Shown here piece after piece: positions 19,315 to 28,226 of a stretch of 59,152 nucleotides of DNA. Origin of the DNA: Bacteroidia bacterium (GTDB taxonomy: Bacteria; Bacteroidota; Bacteroidia; Flavobacteriales; Flavobacteriaceae); NCBI GenBank assembly GCA_030427985.1, contig JAUIBH010000015.1, positions 1 through 59,152 of the forward strand, read 5' to 3'. Under the pieces are notes generated by a model, which was not told the origin of the DNA, ran no database searches, and worked only from the letters and a program-made list of their open reading frames with translations. The translations under genes were made by a program, and so were the position numbers. Numbering within the stretch: the first letter of the stretch is position 1; every line of letters begins with the position of its first letter.

Positions 19315-19383
19315 GGCTATGGTCCGGTTAAGGAATGACTCTTTGTTTTGCCCTATAATTTTGTACTGTATTGGTTTAAAGGG

Positions 19384-19407
19384 ATATAGGTAAAGTTACA
19401 CCTATAT
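19384..19407 (-). promoter_or_regulatory. Dyad upstream of the PQQ dehydrogenase gene
   Basis: ATATAGGT and ACCTATAT form a perfect inverted repeat separated by 8 bp, 70-93 bp upstream of the start at 19314. It may be an operator for a dimeric regulator or a leader hairpin. Confidence 0.4.
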
Positions 19408-19428
19408 TGTTCATAAACATAAAAAGTT

Positions 19429-19488
19429 GAAAGTTAAACTTCAATTGTAATTGTTTTATAGAAAAAAAGGGTATGAAAGTTAAACTTC
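19429..19488. repeat. Two copies of GAAAGTTAAACTTC, 46 bp apart
   Basis: The identical 14-bp near-palindrome occurs at 19429-19442 and 19475-19488. The second copy forms the loop of the terminator after susD. Both lie in the gap between susD and the PQQ dehydrogenase gene; function unknown. Confidence 0.5.
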
Positions 19489-19498
19489 CATACCCTTT
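19462..19498 (-). terminator. Rho-independent terminator after the second SusD gene
   Basis: Read on the minus strand, AAAGGGTATG pairs with CATACCCTTT and a T-run follows. It would separate the SusC/SusD transcript from the PQQ dehydrogenase gene, which then needs its own promoter or read-through. Confidence 0.75.
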
Positions 19499-19507
19499 GT
19501 TGGTTTT

Positions 19508-21010
19508 TTAATACCCTGGATTTTGAGTTATTTTCCCATCACTCAAATTGATTTCGGTTTGAGGTACGGGATAAATTTCATTGACACCATCTCGGAAACC
19601 AGCTCCTTTGGCGGTATCATATGTCTCTGCATAGTTTCGCATGACTTGCCCGGCTCTGCCTTGGCGTACAAGTTCAAAGAATCGCTCAAACTCTTGTCCA
19701 AACTCTACGCGTTGTTCATGCCAGATGATTTGTCTGAGTGCAGCTTTGTCAGTTTCGGTAATTTCGGGGAGTACAGCTTCACCGGCTCTTGCACGGGCAC
19801 GAATTTCTTCCAGTGCCCATAGTGCTTCATCTGTTTTGTTGTTTTCATTGGCAGCTTCAGCGTACCACAGCAGTACTTTTCCATAACGCATATAGATATC
19901 GTCCCTTCCAATTTGAATGGAACCACCCACACGCTCATAACCGGGTACGTAGTATTTTTTGTTCATGTACCCTGTTGTACTGTTTCCTACATCGGCTATT
20001 TCGCCATCAGGCATAACATCACCATTTTTATAAACGGTATGTCCCAATCTTGGGTCTCCATCTTCAAAGGCATCCACAAAATCTTGCGTAGGCAAGTTAA
20101 AGCCCCAACCGTTTCTGGCTCTACTTCCAAAAACCGTAGTAAGTATATTTCTTACTGGAGCAGCTCCCTGGTCATGGAGGAACTGTACTTGGAATATATG
20201 TTCTATACTAGTTTCCCCATCTCTTAGGAACATTCCCAAATAATCGGGGTCTAGTGTATATTCTCCGGAGTCGATTACTTGCTTAAAATAAAGTTCGGCG
20301 TTTACGAAATCATTTAAATAAAGGTATACTTTGCCCAAATAGGCAAGGGCAGCTCCTTTTGTGGCCCTCCCTCGATCCGAATCACCATACGCACTTTTTT
20401 CTGGAAGTACTTCACTAGCTTCCTTTAAGTCTTTGATGATTTGGGCATATACCTCTGCCTTTGGAGTTCTGGCCATGTCATAGGATTCCAGTTCGGCATC
20501 TAAAACCAAGGGCACGTCTCCAAATACCTTTACCAAGTTAAAATAATACCAAGCTCTTAGAAACTTAGCTTCGGCCAGATACCTATTTTTAAGGGATTCA
20601 TCCATATCAATGTCCAAAATTTTGTCCAGCACCAAATTGGCTCTGTGAACTCCGATATATTGATTTGCCCATGCAAAACGGGTAGCATCATTATCGGAAG
20701 GTATATTGAATAGGGAAATTTGTTGTGCATACAATTGGTCAGACCCTGACTCTCCACCTTTTTCAGTATCGTCAGAAGCCACATTCCCGAGCACCCAGTG
20801 CATGAATCCACCATTTCCATAATTACCACAACACCAATTGTTTCCAGTCAGCGGATGGTAGGCAGCAGTGACTGCTTTTTCGGCGTCATCCGCAGTAACA
20901 TACGCATTGCTTTCCGAAATGGAAGCCAAGGGTTCTTTTTCAAGTATATCTGAACAACCTAAGAGTAAGGAAGTCAATAAAATCGTTATTAAATAAAAGC
21001 TATTCTTCAT
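19508..21010 (-). CDS. SusD/RagB-like outer-membrane lipoprotein
   Basis: 500 residues from the ATG at 21010, chosen because it starts the lipoprotein signal (MKNSFYLITILLTSLLLGC); an upstream in-frame start at 21034 adds only eight polar residues. Typical SusD elements are YVTADDAEKAVTAAY, the helix pair around YLAEAKFLRAWYYFNLVKVFGDVPLV, GRATKGAALAYLGKVYLYL, and the C-terminal WHEQRVEFGQEFERFFELVRQGRA plus NEIYPVPQTEI, all characteristic of the TPR-based family. It captures substrate for the SusC gene 28 bp upstream. A terminator sits right after its stop. Confidence 0.95.
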   Translation of the reverse strand: MKNSFYLITILLTSLLLGCSDILEKEPLASISESNAYVTADDAEKAVTAAYHPLTGNNWCCGNYGNGGFMHWVLGNVASDDTEKGGESGSDQLYAQQISLFNIPSDNDATRFAWANQYIGVHRANLVLDKILDIDMDESLKNRYLAEAKFLRAWYYFNLVKVFGDVPLVLDAELESYDMARTPKAEVYAQIIKDLKEASEVLPEKSAYGDSDRGRATKGAALAYLGKVYLYLNDFVNAELYFKQVIDSGEYTLDPDYLGMFLRDGETSIEHIFQVQFLHDQGAAPVRNILTTVFGSRARNGWGFNLPTQDFVDAFEDGDPRLGHTVYKNGDVMPDGEIADVGNSTTGYMNKKYYVPGYERVGGSIQIGRDDIYMRYGKVLLWYAEAANENNKTDEALWALEEIRARARAGEAVLPEITETDKAALRQIIWHEQRVEFGQEFERFFELVRQGRAGQVMRNYAETYDTAKGAGFRDGVNEIYPVPQTEINLSDGKITQNPGY

Positions 21011-21038
21011 GATTATTTTTCTTTGCTTATTCAATTAA

Positions 21039-24000
21039 CTATAAACCTACTTTTAAACCTATAGTGTAAATCCTAGGCACCGGATAATTGGTTTCATCAA
21101 TTCCCACATATAATGGATTGTTGGAATTGTTTGTACCTAATTCTGGGTCAAATCCAGGATAGTTTGAGAAGGTGAACGCATTTTGCACTGAGGCAAATAT
21201 GCTGACCGTTGCGGCATCCTTAAAAACATTTTCTGGAAACTTGTACGACATTTGAATGTTTCGTACCCTTAAATAGGATCCATTCTCCAGATAGTATTCA
21301 GATGAGCGCATGTTATTGTTGGGGTCGTCCGTATTAACCCGTGGAACTGTATTGCTGGTTCCTGGCCCAGTCCATCGGTTGTCCCAAACATTTTTGGTGT
21401 AATTGAAGAAATTAGATCCTTCTGTCCTAAATTTAAATGCTGTGTAAATTTCGTTACCAGCCACACCTTGTAGTTGAAGTCTAAAATCAAAATTCTTGTA
21501 CGATAAGGATCCATTAAATCCATAGATAAATTTGGGCCATGGATTACCAATTATTGTCTGATCTTCTGCATTTACGACGCCATCTCCATTTAAATCCTTA
21601 AACCGGATATCTCCCGGAGCAGTACCTGAACTTTGGAAGGCATGGTTATCCACTTCTTCCTGTGTTTGGAAAAGCCCATCGGTTTCCCATCCATAGAATG
21701 ATGCTATTGGACTTCCTTCCTGTGTTACATTGATCAGGCCAACAAATGAGATTCTTTGAAAAAGGGAAGAACCTGCATTGCTTAGATCTACAACCTCGTT
21801 TATGTTACGGGCCATATTACCAGAGAAGCTATAGGACAACCCCCCTGGGGTGGTGTCCTCATATCCTAGCATAATTTCGAAACCCTTGTTCAAAACCTCA
21901 CCACCGTTGACATATGGGAAGCTTTGCAAACCAGAATAACCTGCAAGGGGCACTTGTAGAAGCATATCTGTGGTTTGCTTATGGTAATAATCAAAAGAAG
22001 CATTAACCTTTCCGCCGAAACCATTAAAGTCAAATCCGAAATTGGTTTCGTCCGTAGATTCCCATTTTAGGTTTGGGTTTCCTTGACCAATAGGAGCTTG
22101 GCCTCTGTATACTTCTTGTTGAGTGCCAAAAACATAATTGATGTTGGGTGTAACCAAACTGGCAAAGGCGTAATTGGGCAAGGAACTTTGGTTACCCAAG
22201 GATCCCCAACCACCTCTTATCATCAAATTGTCTATCCATTCAGCACTTTCCAAAAACTTTTCTTCAGATAGTTTCCATCCAAGGGAAAAAGAAGGGAAAT
22301 ATCCCCACTTGTTATTTTCACCAAATCTAGATGATCCATCTGCCCGGAAGTTTACGGTTGTAAAGTATTTTCCAGCGTAATTATAGTTTACTCTACCTAA
22401 ATAGGAGACAATTCCATAAGAGCCTGCATTACCTTCTGCTCGATTTGACTGTGTGTTCAGATCAAGGTATCTGAGGTTTTCATTAGTTGTGGCATTGGCT
22501 GGTAATCCAGCACCATAGGCCGATACAAATTTGGAATCGGACTCCTGTGTGGTGAATCCAACCAGCGCATCAATATTATGATTGCCAGTGTTGGCAGTAT
22601 AGTTAAGCGTATTGGCCCAACTGTTCTCATCAAAACGAGAGGTGTTTTCCGTAAGCGAAGCAATATCATTGAATATTCTAGATGAAATTACATATTGCGG
22701 CGAAAAATTAACACTTTCAGTATTCCCGATATTAAAATTGTACTGAGACTTAAAAACAAAGTTTTTTAGGAATTTTATATCCACATAAACGTTTCCATTC
22801 AATACAGTTCGCTTGGAATCATTATTGGTAAAATGAATAGAAGCCGCTGGGTTTGTAGAGTTCAGGGAAGTTTCTGAATACCCCCATGAACCATCTGGAA
22901 ATTTTACTGGAATCTCTGGATTAGCTGTTAATGTGTTTCCTAAAATGGAACCAAAACTAAATTCTGAGATATTTTCGTAACTGGATACACTTGCGGACAG
23001 GTTCTGCCCCACGGTAATGGCGGAATTAATGTCATGCGATGAGTTGATTCTTAAATTCATCCGATCAAAGGAAGTGCCTTTAACAATACCTTCTTGGTCC
23101 GCGTATCCAGCTGAAAAGAAATACCTACTTGATTCGCTACCTCCATTGGCTGAAACAGTAATATTGGTCATTGGTGCCACTTGGAAAACAGCTTTTTGCC
23201 AATCGGTACCTACACCTAAAGCCTCTGGATTAGGGTAGAGTGGGGCATCGCCAGCATTAACAAGTCCTTCATTGTACAAGGTGGCGTATTGGGTAGCATT
23301 GGTCATAGGGACATGCCTTTGAATTTGCTGAATGCCTTGGGAAAAATTGATATTCAATCTGGATTTCCCTGGTCTACCTTGCTTTGTTGTGATCAAAATA
23401 ACCCCGTTGGCACCTTGAGCCCCATAAATGGCGGCAGCACTTGCACTTTTCAGTACCTGGATGCTTTCAATTTGTTCTGGTATTAAATCTATAGGGTCTG
23501 CATTTGGGTTTCCATCCACTACATAAAGTGGCTCTGCATTGTTAACAGTTCCTGCACCTCTAACCCGGATCAATAGGGGAGAACCTGGAGAACCTGAGTT
23601 TTGTGATACTTGTAGACCTGCAACTTTTCCTTGAAGCGCTTGCCCTACTTGAAGTACAGGTTCATCTTCAAATTCTTCTGAATCTACCACGCCAATGGCA
23701 CCCGTAATGTCGCTTCTTTTTTGGCTACCATATCCTACAACAATAACTTCATTCAAAGCAGCAACGTCCTCTTCCATCACCACGTTGATTTGGGTTCTGT
23801 TTCCGATAGGAATGTTTTGGGTACTCATCCCTATAAATGAGAAGACCAATACAGAGCCTTCTGGAACGGTAAGGGTATAATTTCCGTCAAAATCAGTGAC
23901 CGTACCAATATCACCTCCTTGAACCACTACAGAAACTCCCAATAGCGGTACACCATCGGTTCCGGTTACTTGTCCTGAGACAACCACATCGGCTTGGGCT

Positions 24001-24413
24001 TCATCCAAAGTGGATGATGAGGGTGAAATAGGTTCGGCAAGTCTAACGTTTATGTTGTCGTTGACCTTTTTGAACCGTAATCTGGATTGTTGTGAAACTT
24101 TCTTCAACAGCGCATCAAAAGAAATACCCTTTTCTTTAATGGTAAATCGTTTTTGATAGTCAAGAATTGACTTATCAAAAACAAACTTGTAGCCAGAAAT
24201 GGCTTCCAATTTTTCCAAAAGTTCTTGGGTGTCGATGTTTTTCTGACTGATATTCAGTCGTTCATCATCATTCTGAATGGTAGTAGCTTCCGTTTCATTG
24301 AAAGCTGTGAAATCCTCTTGTCCTGATGCCATTTGCGTTACACACACAAATGCCAAGCACAAAAGTACCCACCTACGCATGTTGGATTGGCGCAGTACTG
24401 ATTTTTTTTTCAT
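21039..24413 (-). CDS. STN-domain SusC-type TonB-dependent transporter and signal transducer
   Basis: 1124 residues. After the signal peptide (MRRWVLLCLAFVCVTQMASG) an STN domain spans about residues 50-130 (LNISQKNIDTQELLEKLE, YKFVFDKSIL, FDALLKKVSQQS). Such a domain contacts a FecR anti-sigma factor in the periplasm. It is followed by the carboxypeptidase-regulatory-like domain (SGQVTGTDGVPLLGVSV), plug (NEVIVVGYGSQKRSDITGAI, IRVRGAGTVNNAEPLYVVDG) and barrel. It therefore both imports and reports on its substrate. FecR and an ECF sigma gene lie directly upstream on the same strand, completing the trans-envelope cascade. Confidence 0.95.
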   Translation of the reverse strand: MKKKSVLRQSNMRRWVLLCLAFVCVTQMASGQEDFTAFNETEATTIQNDDERLNISQKNIDTQELLEKLEAISGYKFVFDKSILDYQKRFTIKEKGISFDALLKKVSQQSRLRFKKVNDNINVRLAEPISPSSSTLDEAQADVVVSGQVTGTDGVPLLGVSVVVQGGDIGTVTDFDGNYTLTVPEGSVLVFSFIGMSTQNIPIGNRTQINVVMEEDVAALNEVIVVGYGSQKRSDITGAIGVVDSEEFEDEPVLQVGQALQGKVAGLQVSQNSGSPGSPLLIRVRGAGTVNNAEPLYVVDGNPNADPIDLIPEQIESIQVLKSASAAAIYGAQGANGVILITTKQGRPGKSRLNINFSQGIQQIQRHVPMTNATQYATLYNEGLVNAGDAPLYPNPEALGVGTDWQKAVFQVAPMTNITVSANGGSESSRYFFSAGYADQEGIVKGTSFDRMNLRINSSHDINSAITVGQNLSASVSSYENISEFSFGSILGNTLTANPEIPVKFPDGSWGYSETSLNSTNPAASIHFTNNDSKRTVLNGNVYVDIKFLKNFVFKSQYNFNIGNTESVNFSPQYVISSRIFNDIASLTENTSRFDENSWANTLNYTANTGNHNIDALVGFTTQESDSKFVSAYGAGLPANATTNENLRYLDLNTQSNRAEGNAGSYGIVSYLGRVNYNYAGKYFTTVNFRADGSSRFGENNKWGYFPSFSLGWKLSEEKFLESAEWIDNLMIRGGWGSLGNQSSLPNYAFASLVTPNINYVFGTQQEVYRGQAPIGQGNPNLKWESTDETNFGFDFNGFGGKVNASFDYYHKQTTDMLLQVPLAGYSGLQSFPYVNGGEVLNKGFEIMLGYEDTTPGGLSYSFSGNMARNINEVVDLSNAGSSLFQRISFVGLINVTQEGSPIASFYGWETDGLFQTQEEVDNHAFQSSGTAPGDIRFKDLNGDGVVNAEDQTIIGNPWPKFIYGFNGSLSYKNFDFRLQLQGVAGNEIYTAFKFRTEGSNFFNYTKNVWDNRWTGPGTSNTVPRVNTDDPNNNMRSSEYYLENGSYLRVRNIQMSYKFPENVFKDAATVSIFASVQNAFTFSNYPGFDPELGTNNSNNPLYVGIDETNYPVPRIYTIGLKVGL

Positions 24414-24536
24414 AATTTTGAGTTGATTTTGATTAATACTAAATCTGGATATTGACCGTCACATCACATATTCAGAAATTTGGTTTTGATTTAACTATAG
24501 CGGCTGGCAATTTTATTGCTGGCCGTTTTTCTTTGA

Positions 24537-25607
24537 TCAAAAGCTTATTGTTATGTTTTTGCCTTCATGATCGTAATTGTATTTCATTCCATATATAAAT
24601 TTTACACCTCTTAATATATCTTCTATTTTTTCATTCTGATAGGTACCGTTAAGCGACCAGTCTTTGGGAGGAGTTCCTTCAATGTAAAAGTTTACCCCAT
24701 ACCAACGCTCCAGCTTACTTATAAAGTCATCAAACCCTACCTCTTTAAAGATTAAGGTGCCATTTTTCCACGCTAGTGCACTTTCTATGTCAAATTGGTT
24801 CTTGACCATTTTTTGGGAAACTTTATGGAACTGAACTTGTTCTCCCGGATTAAGAAAAATACTGTCCATCACCTGCATATCTTCTGAGGCCTTTCTTACC
24901 TTGACTTTCCCAGTTACCAACGATATGTCCAATTCATCGAGATAGGGGAAGGAATTAATGTTAAAGGAGGTTCCGTGCACCTCAGTTTCCAGCATTCCAG
25001 TTTTAACCACAAAAGGGTGGTCATCTCTATGGACTACATCAAAAAAAGCTTCTCCGTGCAATTCCACCAATCTGGTTTTGGAGTTGAACTGCTTGGGGTA
25101 CTTTAGTGTGCTTTCATAGTTTAAATCCACTAAAGAGCCATCGGGCAGGGTAACTTTAGACCTTTTCCCCTTGGGGTTTGATATGATTTCCCACTCAACC
25201 ACCTCGGCGGCAACGTCAGTAGTATTTTCCTGGGTAAGTGTGTCGTACAACAAAACTGTAGTGATAACGATTACAAAAACCGCAGCATAATTGAGAAGTT
25301 TTTTTAGGGTAGGGGCAACGTTGGCACTAAAAATTTTGCGAGTATGATGTTTTTTTAAATCTGATGTGTCCTCCTTTTGTATGATTTTACCCAACAAATC
25401 GTCCAGTTCTTCGTGTGAAAGCCTATCATCCTCATGCCACATTTTTTCAACGAATGCTTTGGCCCTGTAGAATTCTTGGGTGTGGACCGGTTTTTCCTTT
25501 AGCCACTTTTCCCAAAAGAAATCACTGGCCTCATTGGGGTTTCTTACCCATTCAATAAAACCTTTATTGAGAATTAGGTGGTTAAATATGTTCTGTTCTT
25601 GTTCTGC
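24537..25607 (-). CDS. FecR-type anti-sigma factor
   Basis: About 356-357 residues; the frame opens at a GTG near 25610 and no better ATG is close. Residues 1-85 are cytoplasmic (FecR N-terminal region with a conserved Trp), a single membrane segment lies near residues 107-125 (LLNYAAVFVIVITTVLLY), and the FecR domain follows (NPKGKRSKVTLPDGSLVDLNYESTLKYP, GEAFFDVVHRDDHPFVVKT). A C-terminal STN-contacting domain ends with IEDILRGVKFIYGMKYNYD. It relays the occupied state of the STN-SusC transporter to the ECF sigma factor encoded 220 bp upstream. Confidence 0.92.
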   Translation of the reverse strand, partial: AEQEQNIFNHLILNKGFIEWVRNPNEASDFFWEKWLKEKPVHTQEFYRAKAFVEKMWHEDDRLSHEELDDLLGKIIQKEDTSDLKKHHTRKIFSANVAPTLKKLLNYAAVFVIVITTVLLYDTLTQENTTDVAAEVVEWEIISNPKGKRSKVTLPDGSLVDLNYESTLKYPKQFNSKTRLVELHGEAFFDVVHRDDHPFVVKTGMLETEVHGTSFNINSFPYLDELDISLVTGKVKVRKASEDMQVMDSIFLNPGEQVQFHKVSQKMVKNQFDIESALAWKNGTLIFKEVGFDDFISKLERWYGVNFYIEGTPPKDWSLNGTYQNEKIEDILRGVKFIYGMKYNYDHEGKNITISF

Positions 25608-25832
25608 CACTTAAAGCCTTTTATATATAAATAGGGGAAAATGTCGCAAATGATACCGACAATGTTATTTTTTAACAGAAAAAATTATCAATTTCTCAAA
25701 ATGCCCTTTTTTAAGGGGTTTATGTTTGGGATGGGAAGAATAAAAAAACATGCAGTTACACTACATATGCAGGAAAATGCAAATATGTTTTTGAATACCA
25801 AAAGTGGTAATGAGGAGTGACTGGGGAGATGT

Positions 25833-26441
25833 TTAGAGGATGGCCTTCATTTTTTTTAAGGACCTATAAATAATTCTACGTGCAGAAGAAATATAGGAAA
25901 AGTCCAAAATCTCGGCTATTTGTTCATAGGACAGATTTTGGTAGTAGAAATAATAAATGGCCTCTCTTTCTTTTGCATTAAGGGATTTTAATGCCTTTTG
26001 TAGATTAAGGAGTTTGCTTTCTTCTTGTTGTTGAATAAACACGGTTTCGTGCATTCTATTGCTATAAAAACCGTCCCTGATAACTTCTTGGCTTTTCTCT
26101 TTTTCTTTTTTGCTTTTGCGCAAATAATCCAGAACACGTCTTTTAAAAGCTTTTAAAAGATAGAACTTTACTGATGCGGGGTTGCCCAAACCTTCTCTTT
26201 TTTCGCGGAGATATACAAAAAAATCTTGGAGACAGTCCTTTACCAGCTCATTGTCTGTGGTAAATCTACAACCATATCCGTAGAGCATATTGGCGTGCTG
26301 CTCATATAGAAGAATGAAAGCTTTTTCATCGCCAGCTTTAAAGTCTTTCCAAATTGCTTGGTTGTCTTCTTTGGAAAGATTTCCTAAAGCATCACTGCCT
26401 AGAATTGCTGAGCGATTTTTGTTTTGGAATTTTAACTGCAC
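25833..26441 (-). CDS. ECF-family RNA polymerase sigma-70 factor
   Basis: About 202 residues, apparently from a GTG at 26441, since no ATG occurs before the conserved region 2. Region 2 is AFILLYEQHANMLYGYGCRF...VKDCLQDFFVYLREKREGL, and region 4 is LNAKEREAIYYFYYQNLSYEQIAEILDFSYISSARRIIYRSLKKM, with the helix-turn-helix near the end. It is the FecI-like partner of the FecR downstream and should direct transcription of the SusC/SusD and possibly the dehydrogenase genes when substrate occupies the transporter. Confidence 0.93.
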   Translation of the reverse strand: MQLKFQNKNRSAILGSDALGNLSKEDNQAIWKDFKAGDEKAFILLYEQHANMLYGYGCRFTTDNELVKDCLQDFFVYLREKREGLGNPASVKFYLLKAFKRRVLDYLRKSKKEKEKSQEVIRDGFYSNRMHETVFIQQQEESKLLNLQKALKSLNAKEREAIYYFYYQNLSYEQIAEILDFSYISSARRIIYRSLKKMKAIL

Positions 26442-26914
26442 AAATATTTCGGGGTTTTTTTAGCAAATCATCATCAATTATACAATATTTTATCAATAAC
26501 GCAATGCAGGACCATTTGATTGAATTTTTTTCAAATACAGTCAACAAGACGAATTAATAGAAACAATTTTGTCCGTTTCCAACTACATTCCATCTTTATT
26601 TTTGCCCATAAAATAGTTTCAAAAGTTGCAAGGAAATGTACCTTTACTCCAGTATATCAAAAACTTGATTCCGGAGTAAGTTGCTGTTAGTCAAAACGTT
26701 TATTTTGTATTTGCGGAATAAGACAAAACCCTTAGGGTAGCTGAGTCAAATCGAAAAAATAACATTCCTTAAATAGAAGGACGTTATGAACAAAAGGCTT
26801 TACTATAACGTTTGAGTGAGGTAAAATACGCCTAAAAATATCACAAAACGATCAGTTATTGTTGTAATAAAAAAATATTAACCAGTGATTTTACGGTTTA
26901 TTTAATGAATAAGA
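26442..26914. other. Intergenic region between sigma factor and TolC genes
   Basis: 473 bp of AT-rich DNA, upstream of the sigma gene and downstream of tolC. It must contain the sigma gene promoter and probably the terminator of the efflux operon, but I found neither a clear element nor a credible coding frame. Confidence 0.35.
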
Positions 26915-28225
26915 TCACAAATCCAGATTACCCGCCAACTGTTTTAAGACAATTTCGGAAAGTTTGGCCTGAAACTTTGCATTGCTATGTCGTACTCTGG
27001 CATTGATGTAGTTTAGCTGTGCAGTTCTAAACTCGATGGTGGGAATAATTCCTATTCTGTATTTTTCAACCGTAATGTCCAAGTTTTCCTTGGCTATGGC
27101 CTCATTTCTTTCTTCAAGTTCCATTAGGCTGATATTGGTAAGATAGGTTTGATAGGTAGTATTCACCAACGAATTCAGTTCCTGTTCTTGTTGTGCAATG
27201 GCTATGTCTGCATTTTCCAAAGCTACTTTACCCATTTTCTCCCTTCTGTTTTGGTTAAAACCATCAAATAGGTTGAGCGTGGCACCAAATCCATAATTAA
27301 AACCTTTTGATTCAGAGCTTACGGCAAAGCCCAACTCGGATTTGGAACTACCTATATTGTATCCAGAGGTCACAAATACGGAGGGGTAACGAGCAGCTTT
27401 TATTTGTTTGAGCTCCAGTTCACTGATGCGCTTATTGATTTTTTCGGCCTCTAGCTGTGGATTTTCCGAAGCTACCATGGCTTCCAGTTCGTCCAAAGTC
27501 AGTTTATGGTCCACAAAGATTTCAGGAATTACACTAAAATCAATCTTCAGGTCCCGTGCCAATTGTTCGTTCAACTGAATTTTGGTGTTCTTATACTGTT
27601 CTAGTTGCCGTTGCATCAGGGTTTGGTCCGTGTTCAAGTCCACTTGTGCATTCAACACCTCCAGTTTGGAAGCCTTTCCAATAGTAAATCGGTTCTGTGC
27701 AAGTTCCACCCGCTGTTCCGAAATGATGAGGGTGCTGTCCAAGGCCGATAATTGCTGTTGCTGCTGAACTAGGTCGTAGTAGGTGATCATAATTTCTCCC
27801 ACTGTGGTCAATATGGCCTGTTTCAGTTCGGCTTCTCCCAATTTTTTGGTTTCCTTCAACTGCTCAAAATTGGCAAACATGCGAAGACCATCAAACACCG
27901 TCCATTCAAGTGCGACACCATAATTTAAGCTGCTGTTCTTTACATTGTCGCGTTCCTGAAGAGTACCATCGTTTCTCAGCTGGGATAAATTCTGAATGCT
28001 GTTATTGTCCGATAGATTGGCACCTAGTCTTGGGAGAGCCCCTGCTTGCCCCGGGCTAACTCCCAACTCATCTATTTTCAGTTCGTTCTGCGCCGTTTTT
28101 ATCTGATAATTGTTTTCCAAAGCTATTTTAACAGCTTCTTCAACCGTTAAAAGTTCCTGTGCACCACCAGAGATGATACCTGCCAAATTGAACAATAGGA
28201 TGAGGATACGTTGGTATTTGCCCAT
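26915..28225 (-). CDS. TolC-family outer-membrane efflux protein
   Basis: 436 residues from the ATG at 28225, one base after the stop of the RND pump gene; a longer upstream frame lies inside that gene. A signal peptide (MGKYQRILILLFNLAGIISGG) is followed by the two-fold repeated outer-membrane-efflux domain: LTVEEAVKIALENNYQIKTAQNE, long coiled-coil helices (QQQQLSALDSTLIISEQRVELAQNRF), GASKLEVLNAQVDL-like turn, and the second repeat ending YRIGIIPTIEFRTAQLNYINAR. It forms the exit duct for the RND pump. Confidence 0.92.
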   Translation of the reverse strand: MGKYQRILILLFNLAGIISGGAQELLTVEEAVKIALENNYQIKTAQNELKIDELGVSPGQAGALPRLGANLSDNNSIQNLSQLRNDGTLQERDNVKNSSLNYGVALEWTVFDGLRMFANFEQLKETKKLGEAELKQAILTTVGEIMITYYDLVQQQQQLSALDSTLIISEQRVELAQNRFTIGKASKLEVLNAQVDLNTDQTLMQRQLEQYKNTKIQLNEQLARDLKIDFSVIPEIFVDHKLTLDELEAMVASENPQLEAEKINKRISELELKQIKAARYPSVFVTSGYNIGSSKSELGFAVSSESKGFNYGFGATLNLFDGFNQNRREKMGKVALENADIAIAQQEQELNSLVNTTYQTYLTNISLMELEERNEAIAKENLDITVEKYRIGIIPTIEFRTAQLNYINARVRHSNAKFQAKLSEIVLKQLAGNLDL

Positions 28226-28226
28226 A

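Noticed and set aside
26354..26557. Short plus-strand frame spanning the start of the sigma factor gene
   Set aside because: Mostly antisense to the clear ECF sigma coding sequence and without recognisable protein features.
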